Below, piece by piece: positions 1 to 9,463 of a stretch of DNA of 64,000 nucleotides. Source of the DNA: JAIOSM01 sp023143455. GTDB lineage: Bacteria > Desulfobacterota > Desulfobacteria > Desulfobacterales > Desulfobacteraceae. Each line of letters starts with the position of its first letter. Position 1 is the first letter of the stretch. The position numbers and the translations under genes were made by a program. The notes beneath the pieces are model-generated. The model did not search any database. It saw nothing but the letters and a program-made list of their open reading frames with translations, and had not been told where the DNA came from. Location of the stretch: positions 11,143-75,142 of the forward strand of contig DAOVTW010000009.1 of NCBI GenBank assembly GCA_030632885.1. Direction: 5' to 3'.

Positions 1-1709
1 TGAATGGCATTGATATTGATTTCAATCTCTTTGGTGGCCTGGGCAGTCTGATTGGCCAGCGTTTTTATTTCTTCGGCAACCACAGCAAATCCTTTGCCGG
101 CTTCGCCAGCTCTTGCCGCTTCAATGTTGGCATTTAATGCCAACAGATTGATCCGGGAAGAAATATTATTGATTGTTTCAGTCACTTTATTAATCTGTTC
201 AGCTGACAAAAACAATTGATCCATGCGGGATGAGGATTTTTGAGCCTGATCAACCGCTGTTTTTGTTACGGCCATGGTCTTATTTGAATTCTCCACTACC
301 TGTTCAAGACTGATTTTCATGCCATTGGCACCGGTTGCAACCACATCCACATTGGTGCTGGCCTGCTCCATGGCGGTGGCCACAGAATTCATGTTTACAC
401 TCATCTCTTCAGATGCTGCCGCAACAGTGTTCAACTTGGTCACTGAGGTTCTTGCCCCATGACTCATCTGAGTGGATATGGTATTTAATTCTCCTGAAGA
501 AAGGCTCAAGGTTTGAACCCCTTCATTCAGGTTCTTGATCATGAGCGCAAGTCCCTCCACCATGTCTGTCATGGCCCCAACGGTATCCCGGATGGCATCA
601 TTGGCCCGATAGGAAAATGAATAATTAAAATTTCCCTTTGCCACCTCTTTGGCCATCTGGGCCATGCCGTTCATGCTGACCATCAACTGACGGTTCATGA
701 TTGATATGACCAAAAAACCGATGACAAGGGCCATAGCACCACTGATCATGGAACTGAAAACAATCTGCTTATTAATGCCGGCCATGAGGTCGGATTTAGA
801 AACAGCCGTAACAAAAAACAGATCCCAAGCCTTAAAATAATTGGCATAGGCATAATAGTTCTCATTGTTATGCCGATAGGTCACCAATCCCTTTTTTGTC
901 TTTAAAATCTGAGATCCGTTTTCAAAATCCCGGACATTTACTTTTAGGAACGCCTTATCCGGATGGGTTAAAATAACCCCCTGGGGATCACAGATAAACG
1001 AATATCCTTTTCCGGAAACATTTACGCTTTTCACCAGGACTTCCAGATCAGATGTCAGCACCTTGCTGGCGATGCTGAAGGCGCCGACAATCTTGTCATC
1101 CATGTTCTCTACAAATGGTTTGAAAAACTGCATCAGCAGGTCGTCACCTATCCGGGTCAGCAATAGCTGATCATTTCCGCTGAAGACCGTTTTATACACA
1201 TTCGTTTTATTAGAATAATATTCGCCAATCTCTTGCTTGCCGTCCTGATTTTTATGGCTGGCGGAAACATGAATCAATTTATTATCATAAAACTGATACA
1301 CCATGACGTTTGAATCTGTAAACTTGGCCACATTATCCACGGTTTCAGATGATCCGGTAGCAAATTTGAGACCAAACATGAGCTGGGGAACCTTTGCCGC
1401 TATTTTTTTTTCTGATGTTTTTTCAAAAATATCCATGTCAACGAATCGGTCAATCACCATGACATTACGTTCTTTTTCAACTTCTGCCATGAGCAGACCA
1501 ATCTCGGAATCAAGTTTCTGCTTCTGCAGATTGTATTTCAGCTCCAGGCTTTTTAAAAGAACATTGGAGACATTTTCAATGCTTGTCTTCCCTTTGGATA
1601 AATAGACTTTTCTGCTCTGGATGAAATTCACCGCAGCGATAATCAATATGGTCAGCAGAATTACCCCCAGAGAACCGATGAGCAGTTTTTTATCAAACCC
1701 GATATGCAT
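1..1709 (-). CDS. Methyl-accepting chemotaxis protein, 3' end cut by window edge
   Basis: A membrane chemoreceptor that signals to CheA/CheW; the reading frame stays open to base 1, so the C-terminus is missing. The start is ATG at 1709 (a GTG lies directly before it) behind AGGAGAGAG. Visible order: TM1 near residues 9-28, a periplasmic Cache-type domain with the segment GKGYSFICDPQGVILTHPDK, TM2 near 316-340, HAMP, then the signalling domain with the hairpin-tip region (LNANIEAARAGEAGKGFAVV, about residues 525-545). It begins about 50 bases after dctM in the same direction, so it is probably the last gene of the TRAP operon and may steer the cell towards the imported substrate. The ligand is not predictable from sequence. 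Confidence 0.95.
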   Translation of the reverse strand, partial: MHIGFDKKLLIGSLGVILLTILIIAAVNFIQSRKVYLSKGKTSIENVSNVLLKSLELKYNLQKQKLDSEIGLLMAEVEKERNVMVIDRFVDMDIFEKTSEKKIAAKVPQLMFGLKFATGSSETVDNVAKFTDSNVMVYQFYDNKLIHVSASHKNQDGKQEIGEYYSNKTNVYKTVFSGNDQLLLTRIGDDLLMQFFKPFVENMDDKIVGAFSIASKVLTSDLEVLVKSVNVSGKGYSFICDPQGVILTHPDKAFLKVNVRDFENGSQILKTKKGLVTYRHNNENYYAYANYFKAWDLFFVTAVSKSDLMAGINKQIVFSSMISGAMALVIGFLVISIMNRQLMVSMNGMAQMAKEVAKGNFNYSFSYRANDAIRDTVGAMTDMVEGLALMIKNLNEGVQTLSLSSGELNTISTQMSHGARTSVTKLNTVAAASEEMSVNMNSVATAMEQASTNVDVVATGANGMKISLEQVVENSNKTMAVTKTAVDQAQKSSSRMDQLFLSAEQINKVTETINNISSRINLLALNANIEAARAGEAGKGFAVVAEEIKTLANQTAQATKEIEININAI

Positions 1710-1759
1710 CACAATCTCTCTCCTTTTTAGACCAAACATGTCATGTAAAACCATTGTTT

Positions 1760-3106
1760 TTAAAGCACCGGATTAATGCCAAAGAGTCCCGGCCAGACCG
1801 TCAGTAATAAAAGAATCAGTGCCTGGATAACAATAAACGGGAGAACCCCTCTATAGATATGCATGGTTCTTATTTCCGGCGGTGCAACCCCTTTCAGATA
1901 AAACAGGCTGAACCCGAACGGTGGAGTTAAAAATGAGGTCTGCAGATTCATGGCTATTAAAATGGCATACCATACTGGGTTAATACCGATGGTCAATGCA
2001 ATGGGCACTAAAATGGGTACAATAATATACGAGATTTCAATAAAATCGATGAAAAACCCCATGACCATAATGGCTAGCATGGAAAGAATAATAAACCCCC
2101 ATTTTTCGCCGGGCAGACCAAGCATGAATTCTTCAACAATCAAATCCCCGCCCGTATAGGTAAAGACCATGGAAAAGGCAGTGGCACCAATTAAAATACC
2201 AAATACCATAGCAGTAATGTTTGCAGTTTCACGAGCACTCCCACGAAGCAATTTAAAAGAAAAATGACGGTACAATATGGCTAAAACAATAGCCCCGATA
2301 CCACCCACGGCTGCAGATTCAGTGGGTGTGGCAATGCCTGAAAAGATGGAGCCTAAAACCAGTATAATCAGGATCAATGGTGGTAAAATGGTTTTAAGCG
2401 CAGTGATTACCTGCTGGGTTTTAGTTCCAAAAGTATCTTCTATGACAATGGGAGGAGCAACTTCTTTTTTCCAAAACGAAATCACAAGAATGTAAAGAAT
2501 ATATGCCACAACAAGCGATAGCCCGGGCCAGACCGCTGCAATAAAAAGATCGCCCACCGGCACTTGAAAAACATCTCCAAGGATGATGAGCACTATTGAG
2601 GGAGGGATGATCTGACCTAGGGTTCCCGAGGCACAGATGGTACCTGTTGCAAGCTCTTTGTTATATTTATATTTAAGCATGACCGGCAGGGAAATAACCC
2701 CCATGGCCACAACACTGGCACCCACAACTCCGGTGGAAGCTGCCAGAAGTGAACCAACTAAAATGGTACTGATGGCAAGACCGCCTCTTATTTCTCCGAA
2801 CAAAAATCCCATGGATTCCAATAAACGCTCAGCCAGTTTCGTTTTTTGCAGAACAATTCCCATAAAAATAAACAAGGGGATGGCCATGAGGATGGTGTTG
2901 TTCATAATTGACCAGATCCGATGGGGCATGAAGGCAAACATATTTTTACCCACTTCCAATCCTTCGATCAAAGATCCATCCAACCCAATTTCAGCGATTC
3001 CTGCAATAAAACCGAACACCACGGAAACTGCTCCAAATGTGAATGCTACCGGAAAACCAAACAGCAGCATACCCAGTGCTGCAAAAAACATGATAATACC
3101 AATCAT
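1760..3106 (-). CDS. dctM: TRAP transporter large permease subunit (DctM)
   Basis: The twelve-helix transport subunit of a tripartite ATP-independent periplasmic (TRAP) importer, driven by a sodium or proton gradient. The protein is hydrophobic throughout and has DctM family segments such as ASGTLGQIIPPSIVLIILGD and GIATPTESAAVG. I take the start at MIGIIMFF (3106), preceded by AGGAGAGGGGG; a longer frame to 3172 would overlap dctQ and has no better ribosome site. The stop codon of dctQ ends one base before this ATG, which indicates translational coupling. Length (448 aa) is normal for the family. Confidence 0.95.
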   Translation of the reverse strand: MIGIIMFFAALGMLLFGFPVAFTFGAVSVVFGFIAGIAEIGLDGSLIEGLEVGKNMFAFMPHRIWSIMNNTILMAIPLFIFMGIVLQKTKLAERLLESMGFLFGEIRGGLAISTILVGSLLAASTGVVGASVVAMGVISLPVMLKYKYNKELATGTICASGTLGQIIPPSIVLIILGDVFQVPVGDLFIAAVWPGLSLVVAYILYILVISFWKKEVAPPIVIEDTFGTKTQQVITALKTILPPLILIILVLGSIFSGIATPTESAAVGGIGAIVLAILYRHFSFKLLRGSARETANITAMVFGILIGATAFSMVFTYTGGDLIVEEFMLGLPGEKWGFIILSMLAIMVMGFFIDFIEISYIIVPILVPIALTIGINPVWYAILIAMNLQTSFLTPPFGFSLFYLKGVAPPEIRTMHIYRGVLPFIVIQALILLLLTVWPGLFGINPVL

Positions 3107-3107
3107 T

Positions 3108-3638
3108 TTATGCCCCCTCTCCTGTGTGATCTTTTTTGTGAACACCTGTATATTGGTTAATGTTTTGAACAATCACCCCGATTGTGGAAAAAACGATAAG
3201 AAAAAAGGAGAACGGAACCAGCGCCTTGATGATCCACCGATGGGTCAGACCGCCCGGATCACCACTAATTTCATTGGTATGAAAGGCTTCAAGTACAAAG
3301 TCAATGGAACCAACGGCGATCAACAATGCAAACGGAATTAAAAAAATAATCGATCCCACGATATTGATGACCGCCTGTTTTTTTATCGGTATTTGGTCAT
3401 AGATAATATCGACCCGGACATGCCCATCTTCAAATAAGGCATATGAAATACCGATTAAAAGCAGGATTGAAAAAAGATGCCATTCCATTTCCTGCATGGC
3501 AATGGAACCGCTTTTAAACAAATACCGCATAATAACATCATAAAATACATTCAGCAGCATAAGTATCATAATGCCAGCCGTTAAATGACCCAGGAATTTA
3601 GAAAACCGACCATAAAATTTTTCAATCTTTACTAACAT
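3108..3638 (-). CDS. dctQ: TRAP transporter small permease subunit (DctQ)
   Basis: The four-helix small membrane subunit of the TRAP importer. Hydrophobic helices lie around residues 20-40, 55-75, 95-115 and 140-160, and the pair WHLFSILLLIGISYALFEDGHV is typical of the family. The start at MLVKIEKFYG (3638) is behind AAGGGTGG; the frame extends upstream but without a ribosome site. It sits between dctP and dctM in the usual P-Q-M order. The long gap to dctP contains a stable hairpin (3719-3753). Confidence 0.92.
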   Translation of the reverse strand: MLVKIEKFYGRFSKFLGHLTAGIMILMLLNVFYDVIMRYLFKSGSIAMQEMEWHLFSILLLIGISYALFEDGHVRVDIIYDQIPIKKQAVINIVGSIIFLIPFALLIAVGSIDFVLEAFHTNEISGDPGGLTHRWIIKALVPFSFFLIVFSTIGVIVQNINQYTGVHKKDHTGEGA

Positions 3639-3718
3639 GTGACCACCCTTGTTATAAATATTGCTAAAAAAGCAAACTTTGTACTTAAACACCTTCTTTT
3701 TTTTCAAGCAGTGAGGCA

Positions 3719-3753
3719 GGTTTTCTCAGCAAAACAAGATTGCTGAGAAAACC
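3719..3753 (-). promoter_or_regulatory. Intergenic mRNA hairpin between dctP and dctQ
   Basis: Perfect 13-bp inverted repeat, GGTTTTCTCAGCA paired with TGCTGAGAAAACC, around a 9-base loop. No U-run follows directly on the minus strand, so it is not a clear terminator. In TRAP and ABC operons such hairpins often protect the upstream message and favour the binding protein; that role is inferred here. Confidence 0.6.
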
Positions 3754-3769
3754 CTTGGCATAATAATGG

Positions 3770-4852
3770 CTATAGGTTGTCTTTCAAGTAAGAATAATCT
3801 GAAATTTCAGTCCATACCCTGGCTTTTTTCTGGTATGCGTCTTGAGAGTCCAGAATCTTTTTAAGCATAGGATTGGCGGCTGCTTTTTCTGTTATAAGCT
3901 TAGCATTCTCAGCTTTCATGGCATCCATCACCTCTTTTGGAAAGGTCCGCACTTTTATGTTCGGATAGTCCTTTGCCATTTTAGTCCAGGCTTCTGCACT
4001 CATGTCGAAATTTTGGGTGAACATGTCATAGGCAGATAATTTCATGGCAACGGTCAAAATTTCTTTGTTCTTGTCTGATAATGTGTCAAATTTTTTCTTG
4101 TTGACCAGGAACTGAAGCTCTGTTGCAGGCTCATGCCATCCAGTATAGTAGTAAGGGGCAATCTTGTGAAATCCCATATTGATGTCCATACCCGGTCCTA
4201 CCCACTCCAGTGCATCAATGGTTCCTCTTTCAAGGGCCATATAAAGCTCACCCACCGTAATATTGGTAACGGTCAGACCCAGTTTTGCCATGACTTCACC
4301 AGCAAAACCCGGAATTCTCATTTTCAAACCTTTAAGGTCATCCAAACTATTGATCTCTTTGGCAAACCATCCACCCATCTGCTGACCAGTATTACCGCCA
4401 GGATAAGAATATACATTATGTGGGGCATAGGCTTCCTGCATCAATGCCATTCCACCGCCATGATAAAACCAGGCATTCTGCTCAGCAGCTGTCATACCAA
4501 AGGGCATGGTGGTAAGCGGTAAAAGAGCAATATCTTTTCCTTTCCAGTAGTAAGAGGCTGAATGTCCCATGTCATATTGACCCAGTTTAACCATATCCAG
4601 AATACCAAAGGCGGATTTGTGCTTGTTGGCTGAATCGATTCGGATGGTAAAATCTCCGCCGCTCATGGTTTCCACCATTTTTGCCATGTTGATTACCGTA
4701 TCGGTAAACGGAGGTAAATTAGACCCCCAGGTCGTGGCCAGTTTCCATTTTACTTTTTTTTCAGCAGCATTTGCCATACCGGCAGACACAACAAAAATAA
4801 GGACGGTCAATAGAATCCCTATTTTTCTTAATACTTTTTTTGAATCCTTCAT
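3770..4852 (-). CDS. dctP: TRAP transporter solute-binding protein, 2-oxoacid (TakP)-like
   Basis: Periplasmic substrate-binding subunit of the TRAP importer. A Sec signal peptide is visible (residues 1-29, ending AGMANA). The body is a DctP-family fold with KEINSLDDLKGLKMRIPG and ALERGTIDALEWVGP. The EWVGP stretch and overall pattern resemble the TakP/2-oxoacid and related carboxylate branch rather than the C4-dicarboxylate branch; this is family recognition, not proof of substrate. ATG 4852 follows AAAAGGAGATG. First TRAP gene of the operon, downstream of a Cache-HAMP sensor and lytTS. Confidence 0.93.
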   Translation of the reverse strand: MKDSKKVLRKIGILLTVLIFVVSAGMANAAEKKVKWKLATTWGSNLPPFTDTVINMAKMVETMSGGDFTIRIDSANKHKSAFGILDMVKLGQYDMGHSASYYWKGKDIALLPLTTMPFGMTAAEQNAWFYHGGGMALMQEAYAPHNVYSYPGGNTGQQMGGWFAKEINSLDDLKGLKMRIPGFAGEVMAKLGLTVTNITVGELYMALERGTIDALEWVGPGMDINMGFHKIAPYYYTGWHEPATELQFLVNKKKFDTLSDKNKEILTVAMKLSAYDMFTQNFDMSAEAWTKMAKDYPNIKVRTFPKEVMDAMKAENAKLITEKAAANPMLKKILDSQDAYQKKARVWTEISDYSYLKDNL

Positions 4853-5014
4853 TTTACATCTCCTTTTAATAATTTAAACAGTTAATATTGTTATTGCCTT
4901 CTTGGAAGCTACCTTTCTTATTTAAAGTTACGCCCAAAAAAACAAGGAATGCCTTTGTTTGATCTGACCCTGTTCTTGAAATGCTAATAATTTTGAAAAG
5001 GATTTTTAATCTTT

Positions 5015-5929
5015 TTAGTAAGGGGGCTTTTTAATGTAATTTCCATTTTTTTGTGAGACTTGTTGCATTTTGGTAATTTTCTGCATGGCAATTGTTGTGC
5101 TGGTTCCCAAACGTTGTAGTGCCATAGCCAGCTTTCCGATTTCATCCTTTCTTTTCAGGTCAGGCAAATCAACACCTGTCCTGCCTATACTGAATTGGTC
5201 TGCAGCATGGGTTAGGTTAGTCAAAGGAACCACAATGCTTTTTATCAAGATAAACGTCAAAGGTGCAACCACGACTAGAAAAGCAAAGAATATAATAATA
5301 TAGAACTTCAGTAAAAATTTGTTTGAAAACTCGTTTATGTTTTTGAAAATGTCATCTTCCTTCTTTTTTACATCATCAATATATACACCTGAACCGATCC
5401 AATAGGGTTGATCAGGAATCATTCGAGAGTAAGAAAGCTTTGGCTGAAGACCCTTGCCTGGTTTGTCCCACCAATAATCCACATACCCTCCGCCTAATCT
5501 GGAAACATTTTCAAGCTCTTGTATTAAAAATTTACCGTCCGGATCTTGCAAGGATATTAGATTCTTTCCCTCCAAACTAGGATTAGAAGCGTGCACAAAA
5601 ACAATACCACCCAGTTTGTAAATAAAATAATAACCTGATTTATCCGGGAAAAAGCGTGCTTTGCTTACTAATTTTGTAAAAATATCATGAATTTCTTTTT
5701 CTTCATTGACACCTTGGATGGCAGATGACAATGACTGGGCCATGACATCCACAATGTCTTTCAGTTCATTTTTGTATCCCTGTAGCATGGCATCTCGGGA
5801 TTGTTCAATCCCAATATCTCGAATATCCCCTACCAGCATGTGGTAACCCAGAGCAGTAATGAGTGTAAAAAAGATGAGAACACATACTAAAATTGATATT
5901 TTTAAACTGAATTTTAAATTTTTCCACAT
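5015..5929 (-). CDS. Membrane Cache-HAMP sensor protein without output domain
   Basis: A two-helix membrane protein: TM1 near residues 10-30, an extracytoplasmic single Cache domain (about 35-190, with KSGYYFIYKLGGIVFVHASN and SYSRMIPDQPYWIGSGVYID), TM2 near 208-232, and a HAMP domain (about 232-285). It ends about 20 residues after the HAMP, where chemoreceptors or kinases would continue. No methyl-accepting, kinase or cyclase domain follows in any frame that I can see, so it is either a naturally short sensor or a remnant. It lies between lytS and dctP in the same direction. A role as an accessory ligand sensor for the LytS/LytT pair is inference. Confidence 0.85.
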   Translation of the reverse strand: MWKNLKFSLKISILVCVLIFFTLITALGYHMLVGDIRDIGIEQSRDAMLQGYKNELKDIVDVMAQSLSSAIQGVNEEKEIHDIFTKLVSKARFFPDKSGYYFIYKLGGIVFVHASNPSLEGKNLISLQDPDGKFLIQELENVSRLGGGYVDYWWDKPGKGLQPKLSYSRMIPDQPYWIGSGVYIDDVKKKEDDIFKNINEFSNKFLLKFYIIIFFAFLVVVAPLTFILIKSIVVPLTNLTHAADQFSIGRTGVDLPDLKRKDEIGKLAMALQRLGTSTTIAMQKITKMQQVSQKNGNYIKKPPY

Positions 5930-6094
5930 ACATACCCACCTTAGTTGTCAGATACTTGAACTGATTATGAAAATCTTTTTATATCTAATATCAGGTAATG
6001 TATTGATATGAGAAAGCAATTAGACTGAAGTGTATTTTTATGTAGCTGAAGAGTGTGTTTTTTTGATTGAAATGGCAAAGAAGGGGGGTATTAA

Positions 6095-7801
6095 TTAATT
6101 TTCAATAAATATATCAGGTATCTTAAAATCAATGGTCATTCCGTTGCCAGGACTGCTTTTGATTTTTAATCGATAATCAGGGCCATAGATTTGTTCCAGC
6201 CTCAGGTTTGTGTTAACCAGACCAACTCCTTCATTTTGAGATTCAATCTCTTTTTTGATGAAGATGGAATCAATCTGTTCCTGGTTCATCCCTGCTCCAT
6301 CATCGGCAATGGAAACTTCAAGCAGATTTTTATTTTTTGAAATTATGATTTTAATGCGGCCATTTTTTTCACTGCTTAGAATGCCATGTTTAATTGAATT
6401 TTCCACCAGGGGCTGGATAATCAGCGGTGGAATCGGCCATTGCTCACACTCTTTTTTCACATCAATTTCGACAGTTATCCGATCTCCAAAGCGAGCCTGT
6501 TCAATGGCTAAATATGCCTTAGTCTGTTCAAGTTCTTCAGAAAGCTTAATAAATCCACGGCTGGAATCCAGGCTTTTTCTCATATAAGAAGACAGGTCAA
6601 GAATCAATTCACGTGATTTATCAGGATCTGTTCTGCAAAATGATGCAATTGTGTTTAATGAATTAAAAAGAAAATGAGGATTAATCTGGGCTTGCAAATG
6701 TTTTATCTTTGTATGTGCCAGGAGTTGATCTTTTGTTTGAATGTCTTCAAGCTCAAACTGGGTAGAAAAAAGTTCGGTCAACCCTTGGGCAATTTTAAAT
6801 TTTATTTTGTCCAAACTAATGCCTCTTGAACCATAAAGTTCTAAAGTGCCAATAATACGGTTCTTTTTTTTAAGGGGAATTATAATAGCCGAATTGAAAG
6901 GACAATTTGAAACATTGCATCCAATATATTTATAACTTCTATGGAAAATAGGTTTTCCCTTAGAAAGGGCATCATGTGTCGCAATTGTACGAATATTGTC
7001 TCCAGCAAGATGATGGTCGTTACCTGCACCAATATGGGCAAGAATGGTTGTGTTATTTGTTATTGCAACAGCAGCAACAGAAAGATGGTTAAAAATAATT
7101 TGGGTTGTTTTTTGAGCAGATACCATATTCAGGCCAGCACGAAAATATCCTACTGTCTCGTTGGCAATTGCAAGAACATGCTGGGCCTGGATGGACTCTA
7201 TTTCTTCTGTTTTTGCAAACAAGAGTTTGATCAGTTGTATAAAAAGGGCAGCACCAATGGGATTTGCAAGCATCATGGGCAGGGCAATAATTTTTACCAG
7301 TATAAGAGCGTCTGAAAAGGGACGACTGATGGCAAGGACCATGAGCATGTGGATACCTTCTCCAATAAAACATAGCAGGGCAGCAATTCTCCAGTCCGAA
7401 CTGTACTTTCCAAGGCGTTTTGATAAAAAGCCTGCACACATGCCTTCCAGGATCGTGGCAAGGGAGCAGGGTATAGTACTGAATCCAAAAGGATCAATTA
7501 TGATACGATGAATTCCTGCAATAAGACCAGCTCCTGTACCAACAAGCGGTCCAGCATAAAGTCCGGCAGTAATGACTGACATTGCGCGAAGATTGGCAAA
7601 AGAATTAAAAATTTGGTTACCACTATATGTACCCATAATTCCAAAAAAGCCAAAAAAAACTATGAGAAAGATCCTGTTCTGATAGGATTTCTTTTTTATT
7701 CCCAATTCCTGGACAGGGGAAATCGCCAGGAGAATAAAGGCTGCAGCAACAATAGCACCAGCATGTTTTGCAAGGTTTAATATAAGAGTGGTATCAGGCA
7801 T
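6095..7801 (-). CDS. lytS: LytS/BtsS-type sensor histidine kinase
   Basis: Sensor kinase of the LytS family. Residues 1-190 form the 5TM-LYT membrane sensor region, followed by a GAF-like domain (about 210-350), the His_kinase dimerisation/phosphoacceptor segment (LQAQINPHFLFNSLNTIASF, His near residue 378) and a HATPase domain (VENSIKHG, DDGAGM, GVGLVNTNLRL). It starts two bases after the stop of lytT, so the pair is co-transcribed. Characterised relatives (BtsS/YehU, LytS) sense pyruvate; with the 2-oxoacid-type TRAP genes downstream, pyruvate or a similar acid is a reasonable guess for the signal. Confidence 0.93.
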   Translation of the reverse strand: MPDTTLILNLAKHAGAIVAAAFILLAISPVQELGIKKKSYQNRIFLIVFFGFFGIMGTYSGNQIFNSFANLRAMSVITAGLYAGPLVGTGAGLIAGIHRIIIDPFGFSTIPCSLATILEGMCAGFLSKRLGKYSSDWRIAALLCFIGEGIHMLMVLAISRPFSDALILVKIIALPMMLANPIGAALFIQLIKLLFAKTEEIESIQAQHVLAIANETVGYFRAGLNMVSAQKTTQIIFNHLSVAAVAITNNTTILAHIGAGNDHHLAGDNIRTIATHDALSKGKPIFHRSYKYIGCNVSNCPFNSAIIIPLKKKNRIIGTLELYGSRGISLDKIKFKIAQGLTELFSTQFELEDIQTKDQLLAHTKIKHLQAQINPHFLFNSLNTIASFCRTDPDKSRELILDLSSYMRKSLDSSRGFIKLSEELEQTKAYLAIEQARFGDRITVEIDVKKECEQWPIPPLIIQPLVENSIKHGILSSEKNGRIKIIISKNKNLLEVSIADDGAGMNQEQIDSIFIKKEIESQNEGVGLVNTNLRLEQIYGPDYRLKIKSSPGNGMTIDFKIPDIFIEN

Positions 7802-7803
7802 TA

Positions 7804-8577
7804 TCAGATCCCTAGGGCTTGTTTAAATAATTTCACCCTGTTTCTTGGTACGATGAGTTCTGTTTTGTTTTCATCGGTCATTGTTAAATAGTATTTACCA
7901 TGGAACCATGGAGATAATTCTTTAATATGGTTAAAGTTTAAAATGGTATTTCGATGACTTCTAAAAAAAGCATTGGAATCAAGGTATTGTTGAAGTCTAT
8001 CTAAGGTATGTATACCATAAAGAGTATAGATTTTATCTTTTGTATGCATGGATATTTTTTTATTCATATATTTGCAGAAAATAATATCTTCGGGATTCAA
8101 AAGAAGCAGTCTTCCTTTGTACTCAACCGAGACCTTTTTTATTCTTTTTAGGCCATCGGTTTTTTTTATTAAATTTTTAAGTTCTCTTTGTATCAATTGA
8201 TCATTTTTTAAATTTAAAACATCTTTTACGCGGTTTAAACTTTTTTCAAGCCTGCTTTGGGAAAAAGGTTTCATGATATAATCAATGGCATTTTTTTCAA
8301 ATGCTTTTACCGCATACTGATCATATGCTGTGACAAAGACCACAAGGGGAGGTGTTTCCATTTTTTTAATTTCAGAAATTACTTCAAAACCGCTTTTCTC
8401 TGGCATCTGTATATCAAGAAAAATAAAATGGGGCTGATTCTTTTTTATTGATTTGACTGCTTTTGATGCAGAGTCTACCTGATCCAGGATATTAATCTCA
8501 TTATATTCTGATAAAAGATAGGCAAGCTCATCTCTTGCAGGCTGTTCATCATCAATAATAATACAGTTAATTTTCAT
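7804..8577 (-). CDS. lytT: LytTR-family response regulator
   Basis: DNA-binding response regulator. The N-terminal receiver domain (1-120) has the acidic pocket IIDDEQPARDE, the phosphoacceptor Asp in FIFLDIQMPEKSGFEV and the conserved Lys in YIMKPF. Residues 150-257 form a LytTR DNA-binding domain (RLLLLNPEDIIFCKYMNKKI, FFRSHRNTILNFNHIKEL). First gene of the block lytT-lytS-sensor-dctPQM-MCP. It probably controls the downstream transporter; LytTR sites are short direct repeats and I could not pin one down by eye. Confidence 0.93.
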   Translation of the reverse strand: MKINCIIIDDEQPARDELAYLLSEYNEINILDQVDSASKAVKSIKKNQPHFIFLDIQMPEKSGFEVISEIKKMETPPLVVFVTAYDQYAVKAFEKNAIDYIMKPFSQSRLEKSLNRVKDVLNLKNDQLIQRELKNLIKKTDGLKRIKKVSVEYKGRLLLLNPEDIIFCKYMNKKISMHTKDKIYTLYGIHTLDRLQQYLDSNAFFRSHRNTILNFNHIKELSPWFHGKYYLTMTDENKTELIVPRNRVKLFKQALGI

Positions 8578-8727
8578 CCCACTATTCTTTTTAATTAAAA
8601 ATATACATACAGATTAAAGCAGTATTTTTTTAAAATTACAAGTTTATCCTTATTGATAAAGAGTTGGATCATAATAACTTAAGAGTTAATGAACTAGGCT
8701 TATGTATACTAACCTTGTTCCGATTTA

Positions 8728-8898
8728 AGGTCAGGACATCTTTCATTAGCGGTTTGAACATTCTGAAAGTTCTAAATTCCCTTTGCTAAACAGCAAGAAC
8801 TCGGACATAAATGTCCTCAGACAGCTTGCTGTTCTTAACGGTCATTAAAAACTTTTAGCAGAACAACAAACAAATGCTAATGAAAGACATCCTGACCT
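8728..8898. repeat. Long imperfect palindrome, copy A of a four-member family
   Basis: Outer arms AGGTCAGGACATCTTTCATT / (inverted) near the right end match in all but two positions over about 22 bases. Inner stem AACAGCAAG / CTTGCTGTT closes a loop containing CTCGGACA and TGTCCTCAGACAG. Read on the minus strand, the loop matches copy B (9464-9640). It is intergenic, upstream of lytT. No coding potential seen. Confidence 0.8.
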
Positions 8899-8962
8899 GC
8901 AATAAGTAGATTAATCAACCAGGATTACCAGATCATTGAAAAGTTTGATATTTCAATAAGTT

Positions 8963-9328
8963 CTATAAATGACTTGTACCATAAATGCCACTTGTACTTA
9001 TATATAAAAAATCACTACTTTTATCCCAGGCAAAAGATGATACATCCACTGCCCAAGCTTTTTCTTGCCAAAATCTTTTATGGTTTCTCCAAATATCACC
9101 AAAGCCTGCTTGGTATAGAACAACTCCTAAATGAGTACCCGCTGCATCATCATTAAAAAGCATTACTGCAAAGGGGCCATTTGGCTATAAATGTAAGCCA
9201 TGCTTGCAAAATTTTGGAGATGCCTGTGTTAGATATTTTTTTGAAGTTTTATTCATAGAAAAAGATGTTGTAAAACTTAGAAATACTATTATAAGTATTG
9301 ATAAGATTGAAAGAAATTTATTGTTCAT
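8963..9328 (-). pseudogene. Small secreted protein gene interrupted by in-frame TAG
   Basis: Reading from ATG 9328 (AAGGG upstream) gives a clear signal peptide (MNNKFLSILSILIIVFLSFT) and continues in one frame for 121 codons to a stop at 8963, except for a single TAG at codon 48 (9185-9187). The part after the TAG (PNGPFAVMLFNDDAAGTHLG, then DVSSFAWDKSSDFLYISTSG) looks like well-ordered protein sequence. I recognise no named family. The simplest reading is a recent nonsense mutation; amber read-through is an alternative. It lies between repeat copies A and B. Confidence 0.65.
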
Positions 9329-9463
9329 TATGGCCCTTGAATAAAAATGTTTTTATAATTTATGCTACTTCACGACATTTATTATAAATAAATCTCTATC
9401 GAAGGATATGTGCTTTGGTCAATTGGTTTGATTGATTATCAAAGTGTCACTGTATCCAGTGGA

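Noticed and set aside
2637..3341. 234-residue open frame on the plus strand
   Set aside because: It is antisense to dctM and dctQ, which have strong family matches; no ribosome site and a low-complexity product.
7089..7439. Cysteine-rich 116-residue frame within lytS
   Set aside because: It lies in another frame of lytS on the same strand and is fully explained by the kinase membrane domain.
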